From: Sphingomonas morindae | GTDB taxonomy: Bacteria; Pseudomonadota; Alphaproteobacteria; Sphingomonadales; Sphingomonadaceae | Assembly (NCBI RefSeq): GCF_023822065.1 | Contig: NZ_CP084930.1 | Coordinates: forward strand, 948,501-1,012,500 | Length of the DNA: 64,000 nucleotides | Direction: 5' to 3' | Shown: one piece after another, positions 27,346 through 36,148 of the stretch | How positions within the stretch are numbered: the stretch's first letter is position 1 | How the letters are laid out: each line of letters opens with the position of its first letter | The notes under the pieces: generated by a model | What the model saw: only the letters and a program-made list of their open reading frames with translations | Told to the model about the DNA's origin: nothing | Database searches by the model: none | Translations under genes and position numbers: made by a program

Positions 27346-29241
27346 ATGCTGGACAGGGACGATCTTCTGCGGCGGCAGCATGTGCTGGCCGAGTTCGGCG
27401 AGTTCGTGCTGCGGTGCGACGATCTGCAGACCGTGCTCACCGAAGCCTGCCGGCTGATCAGCGAGGCGCTGGGCACGGGGCTCGCCAAGGTGCTCGAGAT
27501 CGAGCCCGGCGGCGAGACGGCGGTGGTGCGCGCCGGCGTCGGCTGGGCGGCGAACGTGGTCGGCACGATGCGGATCCCGCTGGACGAACAATCCTCCGAG
27601 ACTTTCGCGATCGAGGCCGGCGCGCCGGTGATCGCGCGCGACGTGGAGACCGAGAGCCGCTTCTCGGTGCCCGATTTCATGCGCGCGCACGGCGTGGCGG
27701 CGCTGGTGAACGTGCCGATCCGCCTGCCCGGCGGCCGCGCCTTCGGGCTGTTGCAGGTGGATGCGCGCGAGCCCCGCCAGTTCGGCGCGGAGGATATCGA
27801 GTTTTTGCGCACCTATGCGATGGTGCTGGGCCCGGTGATCGACCGGCTGCACAAGATGCGCGACCTCGAAGACACGATGAAGCGCTACCGGATGATCGTG
27901 GAACATGCGCGCGACTACGCGATCTTCCTGAGCGACCCCGAGGATCGCATCACCGATTGGCTGCCCGGCGCCGAGGCCGTGTTCGGCTGGACCGAGGCGG
28001 AGGCGCGCGGCCGCAGCGCCGAGATCCTGTTCCTGCCCGAGGATCGCGCCGCCGGCGTGCCGCGCCAGGAGATCGCGCGCGCGCTGCGCGACGGCACCGC
28101 GCCCGACATTCGCTGGCATCTGCGCAAGAATGGCGAGCGCGTGTTCATCGACGGGCGCACCATCGCCGTGCGCGACGGCGCGCGGCTGACCGGCTTCATG
28201 AAGATCGGCCAGGACATGACCGAGCGGCGCCGGTCCGAGGACGCGCTGCGCACCAACGAGGCGCGGCTGCGGCTGGCGCTGGAGACGGCGCGGCTGGGCG
28301 CGTGGGACTGGGACATGGTGGGCAACCACATCGAATGGTCCGACGAGCATTTCCGGCTCCAGGGCTATAGCGTGGGCGGGGTGACGCCGAGCTTCGAGGC
28401 CTGGGCCGAGCGCATCCACCCCGAGGATCGCGCCGAGGCCGAGCGGGCGCTGCTCCGCGCGCGCGACGAGCGCATCCCCTATGTGGCCGAGTTCCGCACG
28501 GTGCATCCCGATGGCACGACGCTGTGGTGCTCGGCCTCGGGCCGCTTCTTCTACGACGAGCAGGGCCGGCCGATCCGCATGATCGGGGCGATGCAGGACA
28601 TCACCGAGCGCCGCCAATGGGCGGACCGCCAGCAGGTGCTGGTCGGCGAATTGCAGCACCGCACGCGCAACCTGATGAGCGTGGTGCGCAGCATCGCCGA
28701 GAAGACGGTGCGGGCGAGCACCGGGCTGGAGGATTTCCGCGACCGCTTCCGCGACCGGCTCGACGCGCTGGCGCGGGTGCAGCAGCTGCTCTCGCGCTTG
28801 CAGGAGGGCGAGCGGGTGCGGTTCGACGAGCTGATCCGCCACGAGCTGGACGCGATGCAGGGGATCGGCACGATCAGCCTGGACGGGCCCTCGGGCGTGC
28901 GGCTGCGCTCCTCAACGGTGCAGATGCTCGCGATGGGGCTGCACGAACTCGCCACCAACGCGATGAAATATGGCGCGCTGGGCCAGGCGGGCGCGCGGCT
29001 GAGCGTGACCTGGCGCTACGAGCCCGACGGCGAGGGCGGCGAGCCCTGGCTGCACATCCGGTGGCGCGAGGAGGGGGTCGCCATGCCCGCCGCCGATGCG
29101 CCGGCCGCCGGCACCGGCCAGGGCCGCGAGCTGATCGAGCGCGCGCTGCCCTATCAACTCGGCGCTCAGACTCGATACAGGTTAGAGAAGGACGGGCTCG
29201 ACTGCTGCATCGCCTTGCCGGTGTCGCGAACGAAAGGCTGA
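27346..29241 (+). CDS. GAF-PAS-PAS sensor kinase of the HWE family
   Basis: A 631-residue soluble histidine kinase with a GAF domain (about 15-165), two PAS domains (about 180-300 and 305-425) each ending in an IGQDMTERRR- or AMQDITERRQ-type motif, then an HWE kinase core. The core shows H in GELQHRTRNLMSVVRS (about 437), N in HELATNAMKYGAL, and WREEG, which gives the family its W-x-E. HWE kinases are common in Alphaproteobacteria and often sense light or stress through PAS cofactors. No cysteine of the LOV type is visible in the PAS domains. A single-domain regulator follows after 6 nt. Confidence 0.92.
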   Translation: MLDRDDLLRRQHVLAEFGEFVLRCDDLQTVLTEACRLISEALGTGLAKVLEIEPGGETAVVRAGVGWAANVVGTMRIPLDEQSSETFAIEAGAPVIARDVETESRFSVPDFMRAHGVAALVNVPIRLPGGRAFGLLQVDAREPRQFGAEDIEFLRTYAMVLGPVIDRLHKMRDLEDTMKRYRMIVEHARDYAIFLSDPEDRITDWLPGAEAVFGWTEAEARGRSAEILFLPEDRAAGVPRQEIARALRDGTAPDIRWHLRKNGERVFIDGRTIAVRDGARLTGFMKIGQDMTERRRSEDALRTNEARLRLALETARLGAWDWDMVGNHIEWSDEHFRLQGYSVGGVTPSFEAWAERIHPEDRAEAERALLRARDERIPYVAEFRTVHPDGTTLWCSASGRFFYDEQGRPIRMIGAMQDITERRQWADRQQVLVGELQHRTRNLMSVVRSIAEKTVRASTGLEDFRDRFRDRLDALARVQQLLSRLQEGERVRFDELIRHELDAMQGIGTISLDGPSGVRLRSSTVQMLAMGLHELATNAMKYGALGQAGARLSVTWRYEPDGEGGEPWLHIRWREEGVAMPAADAPAAGTGQGRELIERALPYQLGAQTRYRLEKDGLDCCIALPVSRTKG

Positions 29242-29247
29242 TCGACC

Positions 29248-29625
29248 ATGACCGGCGCGCCCCTGCGCGGCTGCCGCCTGCTGGTGGTGGAGGACGAATA
29301 TTTCCTCGCCCAGGATCTGCGCGACCATCTCACGGCGGCGGGGGCGACGGTGATCGGGCCGGTGGGGCTGATCGACGAGGCGGTGGCGCTGATCGTCGCC
29401 ACCGACGCGATCGACGGCGCCATTTTGGACGTGAACCTGCAGGGCGAACCCGCCTTCCCCGCCGCCGATCTGCTGACCGCGCGGGGCGTGCCGATCCTCT
29501 TCACCACGGGCTATGACGGCGACGCCATGCCCGAGCGCTACCGCCATATGCCGCGCTGCGAGAAGCCCGTGCCGGCGGCGACGGTGATCCGCGCGATTGG
29601 CGCGGCGGTGCGCGGCGGGCGCTGA
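29248..29625 (+). CDS. Single-domain response regulator
   Basis: A 125-residue receiver domain without an output domain. The acidic pair is in LVVEDEYFLAQDL (about 13-14), the phospho-acceptor Asp in AILDVNLQGE (about 59), the conserved Thr in ILFTTGYDGD and the Lys in RCEKPVPAATV. It begins 6 nt after the HWE kinase stop, so it is the probable partner and may act as phosphate sink or relay. The direct target is not in the window. Confidence 0.92.
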   Translation: MTGAPLRGCRLLVVEDEYFLAQDLRDHLTAAGATVIGPVGLIDEAVALIVATDAIDGAILDVNLQGEPAFPAADLLTARGVPILFTTGYDGDAMPERYRHMPRCEKPVPAATVIRAIGAAVRGGR

Positions 29626-29644
29626 GACGGGCGGGCGCGCGGGC

Positions 29645-30346
29645 TCAGCCGGTATGGGCGCGCGCCGCCGCGACGGCCGCCTTCAGCCCCGCATAGCCGA
29701 CCGCGCCCGGCAGGATCTGATCGCCGACGACGAAGGTGGGCGTGCCGGAAAAGCGCATCGCGCGCACCGCCGCCATGGTGGCCTCCACCTCGCGCGCGAT
29801 GTCCGGCGCATCGGCGGCGGCGGGCGCGATGCCGGCGGCGCGGGTGGCGGCGGCGAGCGTCGCCGTATCGAGCGGGCCGGCGGCGTAGAGCGCATGGTGG
29901 AACGCGGCGAAACGGCCCGCCTTGGCGGCGGCGAGGCTGAGCCGGGCGGCGCTGTCCGACAGTTCGGACAGGACCGGCATCTCCTTGAAGACGACGCGCA
30001 GATTCTTGTCCTCGGCGACGAGGCGATCGACATCGCCGACCGCCGCGCGGCAATAGCCGCAGGCATAATCGTAGAATTCGGCCAGCGTGACATCGCCCTT
30101 GGGATTGCCCGCGACCGCGCCCGGAAAGGGCGTGAACAGGGCGGCGCGGTTGGCGGCGACGAGCGCGGCATTCTGCTGCGCCTGGAGCCGCTCCATCGCT
30201 TCGGGCAGCACCTCGGGATGGGCGAGCAGATAGGCGCGGACGCCGGCGCCCTGATCGCTTGGCGGACGCAGCGCCAGCATCGCGCCGGCGCCGGCCAGGC
30301 CGCCGATCAGCGCCGCCGCCGCTGCCATCGCCATGCCGCTTTTCAC
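29645..30346 (-). CDS. DsbA-family thiol oxidoreductase, membrane-anchored or exported
   Basis: A 233-residue protein with an N-terminal hydrophobic stretch (residues 5-26), then a DsbA-type fold. The active site is C96-G-Y-C99 in FYDYACGYCR and the cis-Pro loop is SGTPTFVVGD (about 200). It resembles the ScsC/BcfH-like group with an N-terminal extension (AHPEVLPEAMERLQAQ) that can drive oligomerisation. Acts on periplasmic disulphides. It starts at GTG 30346, overlapping the M48 stop (GTGA), so the two are co-translated. Confidence 0.9.
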   Translation of the reverse strand: MKSGMAMAAAAALIGGLAGAGAMLALRPPSDQGAGVRAYLLAHPEVLPEAMERLQAQQNAALVAANRAALFTPFPGAVAGNPKGDVTLAEFYDYACGYCRAAVGDVDRLVAEDKNLRVVFKEMPVLSELSDSAARLSLAAAKAGRFAAFHHALYAAGPLDTATLAAATRAAGIAPAAADAPDIAREVEATMAAVRAMRFSGTPTFVVGDQILPGAVGYAGLKAAVAAARAHTG

Positions 30347-31710
30347 TTGCGCCGTTCCTTCCAGTCCAGATTGTTGCGCGAGGCGAGCGCGATGTCCTCG
30401 GCGCGGAGATAATCGACCGTGCCGACCTTGAAGCCCTTCATCGCGCGTTCGGCATTGAGGCCGGCGAGGCGATCGTCGCCCTCCATATGGTAGCGTTCGG
30501 CGGTGGCGAGCGCGGCATGCGCCTCGTCGCCGCGGCTGGCATAGACGGTGCCCAGCGCATACCAGGCGAGCGGATCCTCGCGATCGCGCGCCACCGACAG
30601 GCGCAGCACGCGCTCGGCCTCGGCATAGTTGGCGGGATCCTCGGTGGCGAGCAGCGCATGGCCGAGCATGGCCGAGATGAGCGGCGCATTGTCCGATCCG
30701 GCGACCGCCTTGCGCAGCGGCGGCAGCGCCTCCTTGGGGTGGCCGTTCTCGAGCAGCATCTGGCCGGCCAGCTCGTTGAAATAGGGATCGCCCGGCGCGG
30801 CGGTGAGCAGCGCGCTCGCCTCGCGCATGGCCTGATCGGGATAGGCGGCGCGGTGCCAGGCGAAGGCGCGCGCATAGTGGCCGTAGATCGACGAGTCGCT
30901 CGTCGGATAGCGTTTGAGCGCCTGATCGGGATCAAGCACATAGCCGGCCAGCTTGGCCTTGACCCGCAGGAAGCGGACCTGCTTGGCGGGATCGATCGGC
31001 GTGTTCCACCAGGGCGAGGCGGACAGATCATGCTCCAGCACCGCCTGGCGATCCGCCGACATGGGGTGGGTCTGCATGAAGGGATCGGCCGAGGCATAGC
31101 TGGAGGACAGCCGATATTCCTCGGCGCGCAGCTTGTCGAAGAAGCTGATCATGCCCTTGCCGCTCAGATGCGCGTCGTTGAGGTGGCGCACCGCCGAGGC
31201 ATCGGCCGCGCCTTCCTGCGCGCGGCTGAAGGCGAGATAATTGCCCAGCGCCATCTGCTGGCCCGCGCCGAGCGCCGCCATGCCCGCCTGGGGCGCGCCG
31301 GCGACGGCGGCGGCGACTCCGAGCAGCAGCGAGAGCAAGGCGATGCGGGTGGCCGGCTTGGCATGCTCGCTGCCGAGCGGGGCATGGCCGCCCTCGATAT
31401 GGCCAAGCTCGTGCGCGATCACGCCTTCCAGCTCATTGGCATTGTCGGCGGCGAGGATGGTGCCCGAATTGATGTAGATGACCTGGCCGCCCGCGACGAA
31501 GGCGTTGATCTCCGGATCGCGGACCAGCACCACTTTGAGCGCGCCCGGTGCGAGGCCGGCCGTCTTCGCGAGCGGGCTGGCGATGCTGTCGAGGAAGCGC
31601 TCGGTCTCGGTATCGCGGAGAATCTCGGGCGCGTCCTGCGCCAGGACGGGCCGCGCGCCGAGCAGGAGCGCGAGCAGCAGCATGAGGACAGCGCGAACCC
31701 GCCGGAACAT
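30343..31710 (-). CDS. M48 family metalloprotease with TPR region (BepA-like)
   Basis: About 455 residues, with a signal peptide (MFRRVRAVLMLLLALLLGA, cut near AQDAP) and an M48 domain with zinc motif HELGH at 100-104 and downstream EGAADASAVRHL as third-ligand region. TPR-like repeats follow (ELAGQMLLENGHPKEALPPL, ALGTVYASRGDEAHAALATA). BepA-type proteases survey outer-membrane protein assembly in the periplasm, which suits its pairing with a DsbA-like protein. I use ATG 31710 with GAGGCAGGG before it; ATG 31725 and an upstream TTG are alternatives. Confidence 0.9.
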   Translation of the reverse strand: MFRRVRAVLMLLLALLLGARPVLAQDAPEILRDTETERFLDSIASPLAKTAGLAPGALKVVLVRDPEINAFVAGGQVIYINSGTILAADNANELEGVIAHELGHIEGGHAPLGSEHAKPATRIALLSLLLGVAAAVAGAPQAGMAALGAGQQMALGNYLAFSRAQEGAADASAVRHLNDAHLSGKGMISFFDKLRAEEYRLSSSYASADPFMQTHPMSADRQAVLEHDLSASPWWNTPIDPAKQVRFLRVKAKLAGYVLDPDQALKRYPTSDSSIYGHYARAFAWHRAAYPDQAMREASALLTAAPGDPYFNELAGQMLLENGHPKEALPPLRKAVAGSDNAPLISAMLGHALLATEDPANYAEAERVLRLSVARDREDPLAWYALGTVYASRGDEAHAALATAERYHMEGDDRLAGLNAERAMKGFKVGTVDYLRAEDIALASRNNLDWKERRK

Positions 31711-31795
31711 GGCCCTGCCTCGCATCGCGCCGCTGAACCTCAAGTGAAAGGCTGCCGGCGCGCACCCGGACAGGGCGCGCGCCGGCGATTTCGGA

Positions 31796-34468
31796 TCAGG
31801 CGCCGAAGGTGCGCTGCCACCAGCCGCGACGCGGCGCGGACTCGGCGGCCGGCGCGGGCTCCTCCCCGGCGTCGGGGGCGGGCGCGGCGGGCTCGACCTC
31901 GGCCGGCGCGGCCTCGACCGGAGCGGCCTCCGTCTCGACCGCCTTCTTGCGCGGCGCGCGCTTGCGCTTGGGCGCGGGCGCGGCCTCCTCGGTGGCGGCC
32001 GGCGCGGCCTCGACCGGGGCGGCCTCCGCCTCGACCGCCTTCTTGCGCGGAGCGCGTTTGCGCTTGGGCGCGGGCGCGGCCTCCTCGGTCACGACCGGCG
32101 CGGCCTCGACCGCGACCGGCTCGGGCGCGGCGGGCGCCTCGGCGACAGGCTCGGCCGCGGCGGCCGTGGCGGCCTCGGCACGCGCCCGGGGACGACGCCG
32201 GGTCTTGGGCTTGGCAGGCGCCTCCGGTGCCACCGCCGCCGGCGCGACCGGGGCCGCTTCGGGCGCGGCATCGACCTCGGCCTCCGCCGCCGGCGCGGCG
32301 TCGCCCGGCGTCTCGGGATCGGTCGCGGCCGGGCCGACATCGCCGGCATCGACGATCAGCGCCTCGCCCGCTTCCCGACGACGGCCACCGCGACGGCCGC
32401 GACGGCGACGACGGCCACCCTCGCGCCCCTCGCCCGCCGGGCTTTCGCCCGCCTCGACCGGCTCGGCGCCGGCGGCCTCATCCTCGGCGTCCAGATCGGC
32501 GTCGGCTTCGGTCGCGGGCGCGGTCTCCTCGCCCTCCTCCTCGGCGCCATCGGCCAGGGTCTCGCCCTGATCCTCCTGGTCGCGGCGACCGCCGCGCCGG
32601 CGGCGACGGCGCTTGCGGCGGCCATTGCGCTCGCCCTCGCCGCGCTCGCCCTCCTCGGCGGCGCCGGAGGCGGCGGCCTCGGCCTCCTCCTCCTCCTCGT
32701 CCTCATCCTCCTCCTCGGGAAGATCGCTGTCATCCTCGGGAACAACGGGCGGCGGCAGCTTGGGGGCGTGGGCCGGCGGCGGGCCGGACACCTCGATGCT
32801 CATCCGCGCGCCATCATCCTGGCCGTCGAGCAGCACCTCGATGCGGACGCCGTAGCGATCCTCGATATCCGCGATCTCGGCGCGCTTGCGGTTGAGCACA
32901 TAGATGGCGGCCTCGCGGCTGGCGCGCAGGCAGAGCAGCGAACCGCGTCCGCGCGCCGCCGTCTCCTCGAGCAGACGCAGCGCCGACAGGCCCGCCGACG
33001 AGGCGGTACGGACAAAGCCGGTGCCCTCGCAATGCGGGCAGATGCGGGTGGAGGCCTCGAGCACGCCGGTGCGCAGCCGCTGGCGGCTCATCTCGAGCAG
33101 GCCGAAGGAGGAGATGCGCCCCACCTGGATGCGGGCGCGATCATTTTTGAGCGCCTCCTTCATCGCCTTCTCGACCTTACGGATATTGGATCCGTTCTCC
33201 ATGTCGATGAAGTCGATGACGACGAGGCCGGCCATGTCGCGCAGGCGCAGCTGACGCGCGATCTCGTGCGCCGCCTCGAGATTGGTGGCGGTCGCCGTCT
33301 GCTCGATATTATGCTCGCGGGTGGAGCGGCCCGAGTTGATATCGATCGAGACGAGCGCCTCGGTCGGGTTGATGACGATATAGCCGCCCGATTTGAGCTG
33401 CACGACGGGATTATACATGGCGGAGAGCTGATCCTCCGCGCCGAAGCGCTGGAACAGCGGCACCGCATCCGAATAGGGCCGCACCTTGCGCGCATGGGCG
33501 GGCATGAGCAGCTTCATATAATCGCGCGCGGCGTGGTAGCCGGACTCGCCCTCGATCAGCACCTCGTCGATGTCGCGCGTATAGATATCGCGAATCGCGC
33601 GCTTGATGAGGTTGGAATCCTCGTAGATCAGCGCAGGCGCGGTGGAGGAGAGCGTGTTCTCGCGGATCTCGTCCCACAGCCGGGCGAGATAATCGAAATC
33701 GCGCTTGATCTCGGTCTTGGTGCGGCTGAGGCCGGCGGTGCGGACGATGCAGCCCATGGTGCGGGGCAGCTTCAGCTCCGCCATGATCGACTTGAGCCGC
33801 TTGCGATCGGCCGCGTTGGAGATCTTGCGGCTGATGCCGCCGCCGTGCGACGTGTTGGGCATCAGCACGCAATAGCGGCCGGCCAGGCTGAGATAGGTGG
33901 TGAGCGCCGCGCCCTTGTTGCCGCGCTCTTCCTTGACGACCTGGACGAGCAGCACCTGGCGGCGATGGATGACATCCTGGATCTTGTAGCGGCGGCGCAG
34001 CGCCTGGCGGCGGCGGCGCAGCGCCTCGACCTGATCGCCCTCGCCATGGTTGGACGAAGGCTTGGGCTTGGGCGCGCCCTCGCCATCCTCGTCGGTGGCG
34101 GCGTCCTCGGCGAAATCCTCGTCCTCGTCCTCGCCGGGATCCTCGATCTCGTCCTCGTCATCCTCGGCGACGCGCAGCGCCTCCTCCGCCTCTTCGCGGA
34201 GCAGGGCCTCGCGATCCTCCTTGGGGATCTGGTAATAATCCGGATGGATTTCCGAGAAGGCGAGGAAGCCGTGGCGGTTGCCGCCGAATTCGACAAAGGC
34301 GGCCTGGAGCGACGGCTCCACCCGCGTCACCTTGGCGAGATAGATATTGCCCTTGAGCTGCCTGCGTTCGGCGGATTCGAAATCGAATTCTTCGATGCGG
34401 TTACCGGACAGGACGGCGACCCGGGTTTCCTCCGGGTGGCGCGCGTCGATGAGCATGCGCTGAGTCAT
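31796..34468 (-). CDS. rne: Ribonuclease E/G family (RNase E)
   Basis: An 890-residue endonuclease central to mRNA decay and rRNA processing. An S1 domain starts at about residue 37 (GNIYLAKVTRVEPSLQAAFV) and is split by an acidic insertion at about 90-145, as in other alphaproteobacterial RNase E. The catalytic region has VSIDINSGRS and VVIDFIDMEN for Mg2+ Asp residues, and CPHCEGTGF as Zn-link. The C-terminal 330 residues are disordered: acidic blocks alternate with Arg/Lys-rich RRKRRRRRRGGRR-type RNA-binding patches, ending RRGWWQRTFGA. ATG 34468 follows GGAG. Confidence 0.95.
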   Translation of the reverse strand: MTQRMLIDARHPEETRVAVLSGNRIEEFDFESAERRQLKGNIYLAKVTRVEPSLQAAFVEFGGNRHGFLAFSEIHPDYYQIPKEDREALLREEAEEALRVAEDDEDEIEDPGEDEDEDFAEDAATDEDGEGAPKPKPSSNHGEGDQVEALRRRRQALRRRYKIQDVIHRRQVLLVQVVKEERGNKGAALTTYLSLAGRYCVLMPNTSHGGGISRKISNAADRKRLKSIMAELKLPRTMGCIVRTAGLSRTKTEIKRDFDYLARLWDEIRENTLSSTAPALIYEDSNLIKRAIRDIYTRDIDEVLIEGESGYHAARDYMKLLMPAHARKVRPYSDAVPLFQRFGAEDQLSAMYNPVVQLKSGGYIVINPTEALVSIDINSGRSTREHNIEQTATATNLEAAHEIARQLRLRDMAGLVVIDFIDMENGSNIRKVEKAMKEALKNDRARIQVGRISSFGLLEMSRQRLRTGVLEASTRICPHCEGTGFVRTASSAGLSALRLLEETAARGRGSLLCLRASREAAIYVLNRKRAEIADIEDRYGVRIEVLLDGQDDGARMSIEVSGPPPAHAPKLPPPVVPEDDSDLPEEEDEDEEEEEAEAAASGAAEEGERGEGERNGRRKRRRRRRGGRRDQEDQGETLADGAEEEGEETAPATEADADLDAEDEAAGAEPVEAGESPAGEGREGGRRRRRGRRGGRRREAGEALIVDAGDVGPAATDPETPGDAAPAAEAEVDAAPEAAPVAPAAVAPEAPAKPKTRRRPRARAEAATAAAAEPVAEAPAAPEPVAVEAAPVVTEEAAPAPKRKRAPRKKAVEAEAAPVEAAPAATEEAAPAPKRKRAPRKKAVETEAAPVEAAPAEVEPAAPAPDAGEEPAPAAESAPRRGWWQRTFGA
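31905..32096. repeat. 96-bp tandem repeat in the RNase E tail
   Basis: Two near-identical 96-bp units (31905-32000 and 32001-32096) differ at a handful of positions. They encode a 32-residue unit twice, containing APKRKRAPRKKAVE plus an Ala/Pro/Glu linker, so the repeat adds one extra basic patch in frame. The positively charged patch is of the kind that binds RNA or protein partners. Confidence 0.85.
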
Positions 34469-34833
34469 TGATGGGTCTCCGCGCGCCGGCGGCTTCAAGA
34501 GCTCGCGGGCGCGCATGGTCAAAAGGCCGGCGCGCGCGACACGGGCGCACGCTTGCGGCGGGATCGGAAAAAGCGGCTTCGGCCGTCCAGGGGCGCTGCC
34601 CGCCACGCGCGCCGCGCGCCCGGGGCGTGCGGTCTGCTGGGACGGGGCGATGCGGCATTCTGGACGTCAACCTGGTTTGCGCCGGCGGACGCCGGCCTCG
34701 CGATCGGCGGGCCAACGACGGAAAGCGGCTGGCGGATCGACCGATGCGATCCTACCCTGCTAGCATCGGTGCGGCGGAGGAGCAAGCCGGCCAAAGGCGA
34801 AGTGTCACCCGATGGTTAACGCGCCGCGCACTT
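34469..34833. other. Intergenic region and probable long leader of rne
   Basis: About 365 bases lie between the rne start and the hxlR stop on the same strand, with no convincing gene on either strand. A perfect CtrA half-site TTAACCAT is on the minus strand at 34812-34819. The reading frames here are mostly long because of high GC. RNase E genes in other bacteria have long autoregulated 5' leaders, so this may be one; that is inference. Confidence 0.45.
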
Positions 34834-35247
34834 TTAGTCGGCGAGCAGCGGGCGGCCGGTGGCGCGATCGATCACCACCGGATCGAAGGCGACGCCATCG
34901 GCGCCGGCGAGCACGATCATCGGCGTGTCATCGCCGAAGCGCCGCGCCCAGGCGCCGAGCGCGATCAGGATCGGGATCAGCGCCTGCCCCTTCTCGGTGA
35001 GGCGGAATTCATCGCGCGGCGGCCGCTCGGAATAGCGGTGGCGGGCGAGCAGCCCATCCTCCACCAGCCCCGCCAGCCGGCGCGTGAGGATATTGGGGGC
35101 GATGCCGAGCGCGCGGCGCAGCCCATCGAACCGGAATTCGCCGCGCGCCACCTCGCGCAGGATCAGCAGCCGCCAGGCATCGCCCATCCAGGCGGCGGCG
35201 CAGGCGATCGGGCAGGCAGGTTCGGCAGGCGCGTCCATCGAGTCCAT
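34834..35247 (-). CDS. HxlR-family transcriptional regulator
   Basis: A 137-residue winged-helix regulator with the HxlR layout: a Cys-containing N-terminus (EPACPIACAAAWMGDAWRLLIL), the recognition helix region FRFDGLRRALGIAPNILTRRLAGLV, and the wing RYSERPPRDEFRLTEKG. HxlR regulators often sense electrophiles or redox state via an N-terminal cysteine, and control a divergent reductase. Here an SDR gene is divergent across 69 nt, fitting that plan. ATG 35247 is used; a second Met lies three codons in. Confidence 0.9.
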   Translation of the reverse strand: MDSMDAPAEPACPIACAAAWMGDAWRLLILREVARGEFRFDGLRRALGIAPNILTRRLAGLVEDGLLARHRYSERPPRDEFRLTEKGQALIPILIALGAWARRFGDDTPMIVLAGADGVAFDPVVIDRATGRPLLAD

Positions 35248-35319
35248 TGCAATTTGAAAGTTACGTCACTATCATTCCGCTACCAACTCAATGTGGTCGG
35301 TTTCAGGAGAATTGCAATG
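35245..35319. promoter_or_regulatory. Divergent hxlR/SDR control region with perfect inverted repeat
   Basis: CATTGCAATT at 35245-35254 and AATTGCAATG at 35310-35319 are perfect 10-bp inverted copies, and each contains the palindrome ATTGCAAT. They cover the start codons of hxlR and the SDR gene. Candidate promoter elements for hxlR are TTGGTA and TAACTT with 17 bases between; the SDR side is less clear. CAGGAGA serves as SDR ribosome site. The repeat is a plausible HxlR operator pair. Confidence 0.55.
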
Positions 35320-36108
35320 CAGGAAGCCAAGGGAACGGCGCTGGTCACGGGCGCCTCGGCGGGAATCGGCGCCGTCTATGCGGAGCGGCTGGCGCGGCGC
35401 GGCCATGACGTGATCCTCGCCGCCCGCGACACCGCGCGGCTGACCGCGCTGGCCGAGCGGCTGCGGACCACGCATGGCGTCGGCGCCGAAATCGTCACCG
35501 CCGATCTCACCCGGGACGCCGATGTCGCGGCGCTGGAGGCGCGGCTGGCGCAGGACCCGGCGATCACGCTGCTGGTCAACAATGCCGGCATCACGCTCAA
35601 GGGCGGCCTGCTCGACAATGACGCCGAAGCCATCACGCGGCTGATCGCGCTCAACGTGACCGCGCCGACCCGGCTGGCGACGGCGGCCGCGCGCGCCTTC
35701 TCGGCGCGCAAGGCGGGGGCGATCGTCAATATCGCGTCGGTGCTGGCGGTGGCGCCCGAACTGTTCGAAGGCGCCTATTCCGGCACCAAGGCCTATCTGC
35801 TCAACCTCTCGCTCGCGCTCGCGGCGCAGCTGGCGGAGAGCGGCGTGCGCGTGCAGGCGGTGCTGCCGGGCGCGACGCGCACCGAGATTTGGGAGAAATC
35901 GGGGGCCTCGGCGGATGCGCTGCCGCCCGAATGGGTAATGGAGGCCGATGTGCTGGTGGATGCCGCGCTGCTCGGGCTCGATCGCGGCGAGGTGGTGACG
36001 ATCCCGCCGCTGGCCGACGAGGGCCTGTGGCAGGCCTATGACGGCGCGCGGCGCGCGCTGGCGCCGCATCTTTCGCGCCGCGAGGTCGCGCCGCGCTACC
36101 GCAGCTGA
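35317..36108 (+). CDS. Short-chain dehydrogenase/reductase (SDR)
   Basis: A 263-residue NAD(P)-dependent classical SDR. It shows the cofactor motif TGASAGIG (about 11-18), LVNNAGI (about 88-94), a catalytic Ser in NIASVLA and the Tyr-x3-Lys as YSGTKAY. R38-type basic residues after strand 2 (LAARDTARL) suggest NADP(H). The substrate is unknown; an aldehyde or ketone detoxified under HxlR control is a reasonable inference. The start is well set by AGGAG eight bases before ATG 35317. It converges with ubiG at a strong hairpin. Confidence 0.92.
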   Translation: MQEAKGTALVTGASAGIGAVYAERLARRGHDVILAARDTARLTALAERLRTTHGVGAEIVTADLTRDADVAALEARLAQDPAITLLVNNAGITLKGGLLDNDAEAITRLIALNVTAPTRLATAAARAFSARKAGAIVNIASVLAVAPELFEGAYSGTKAYLLNLSLALAAQLAESGVRVQAVLPGATRTEIWEKSGASADALPPEWVMEADVLVDAALLGLDRGEVVTIPPLADEGLWQAYDGARRALAPHLSRREVAPRYRS

Positions 36109-36115
36109 GCCGGGC

Positions 36116-36148
36116 CGGCCGTGCGCGCGGATCAGGCGCGCACGGCCG
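36116..36148. terminator. 13-bp hairpin spanning the ubiG stop codon
   Basis: CGGCCGTGCGCGC at 36116-36128 pairs perfectly with GCGCGCACGGCCG at 36136-36148 across a 7-nt loop. The loop contains most of the ubiG stop, so the 3' arm encodes the last residues of UbiG (AAVRA). It probably ends both convergent transcripts. No T-run. Confidence 0.55.
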
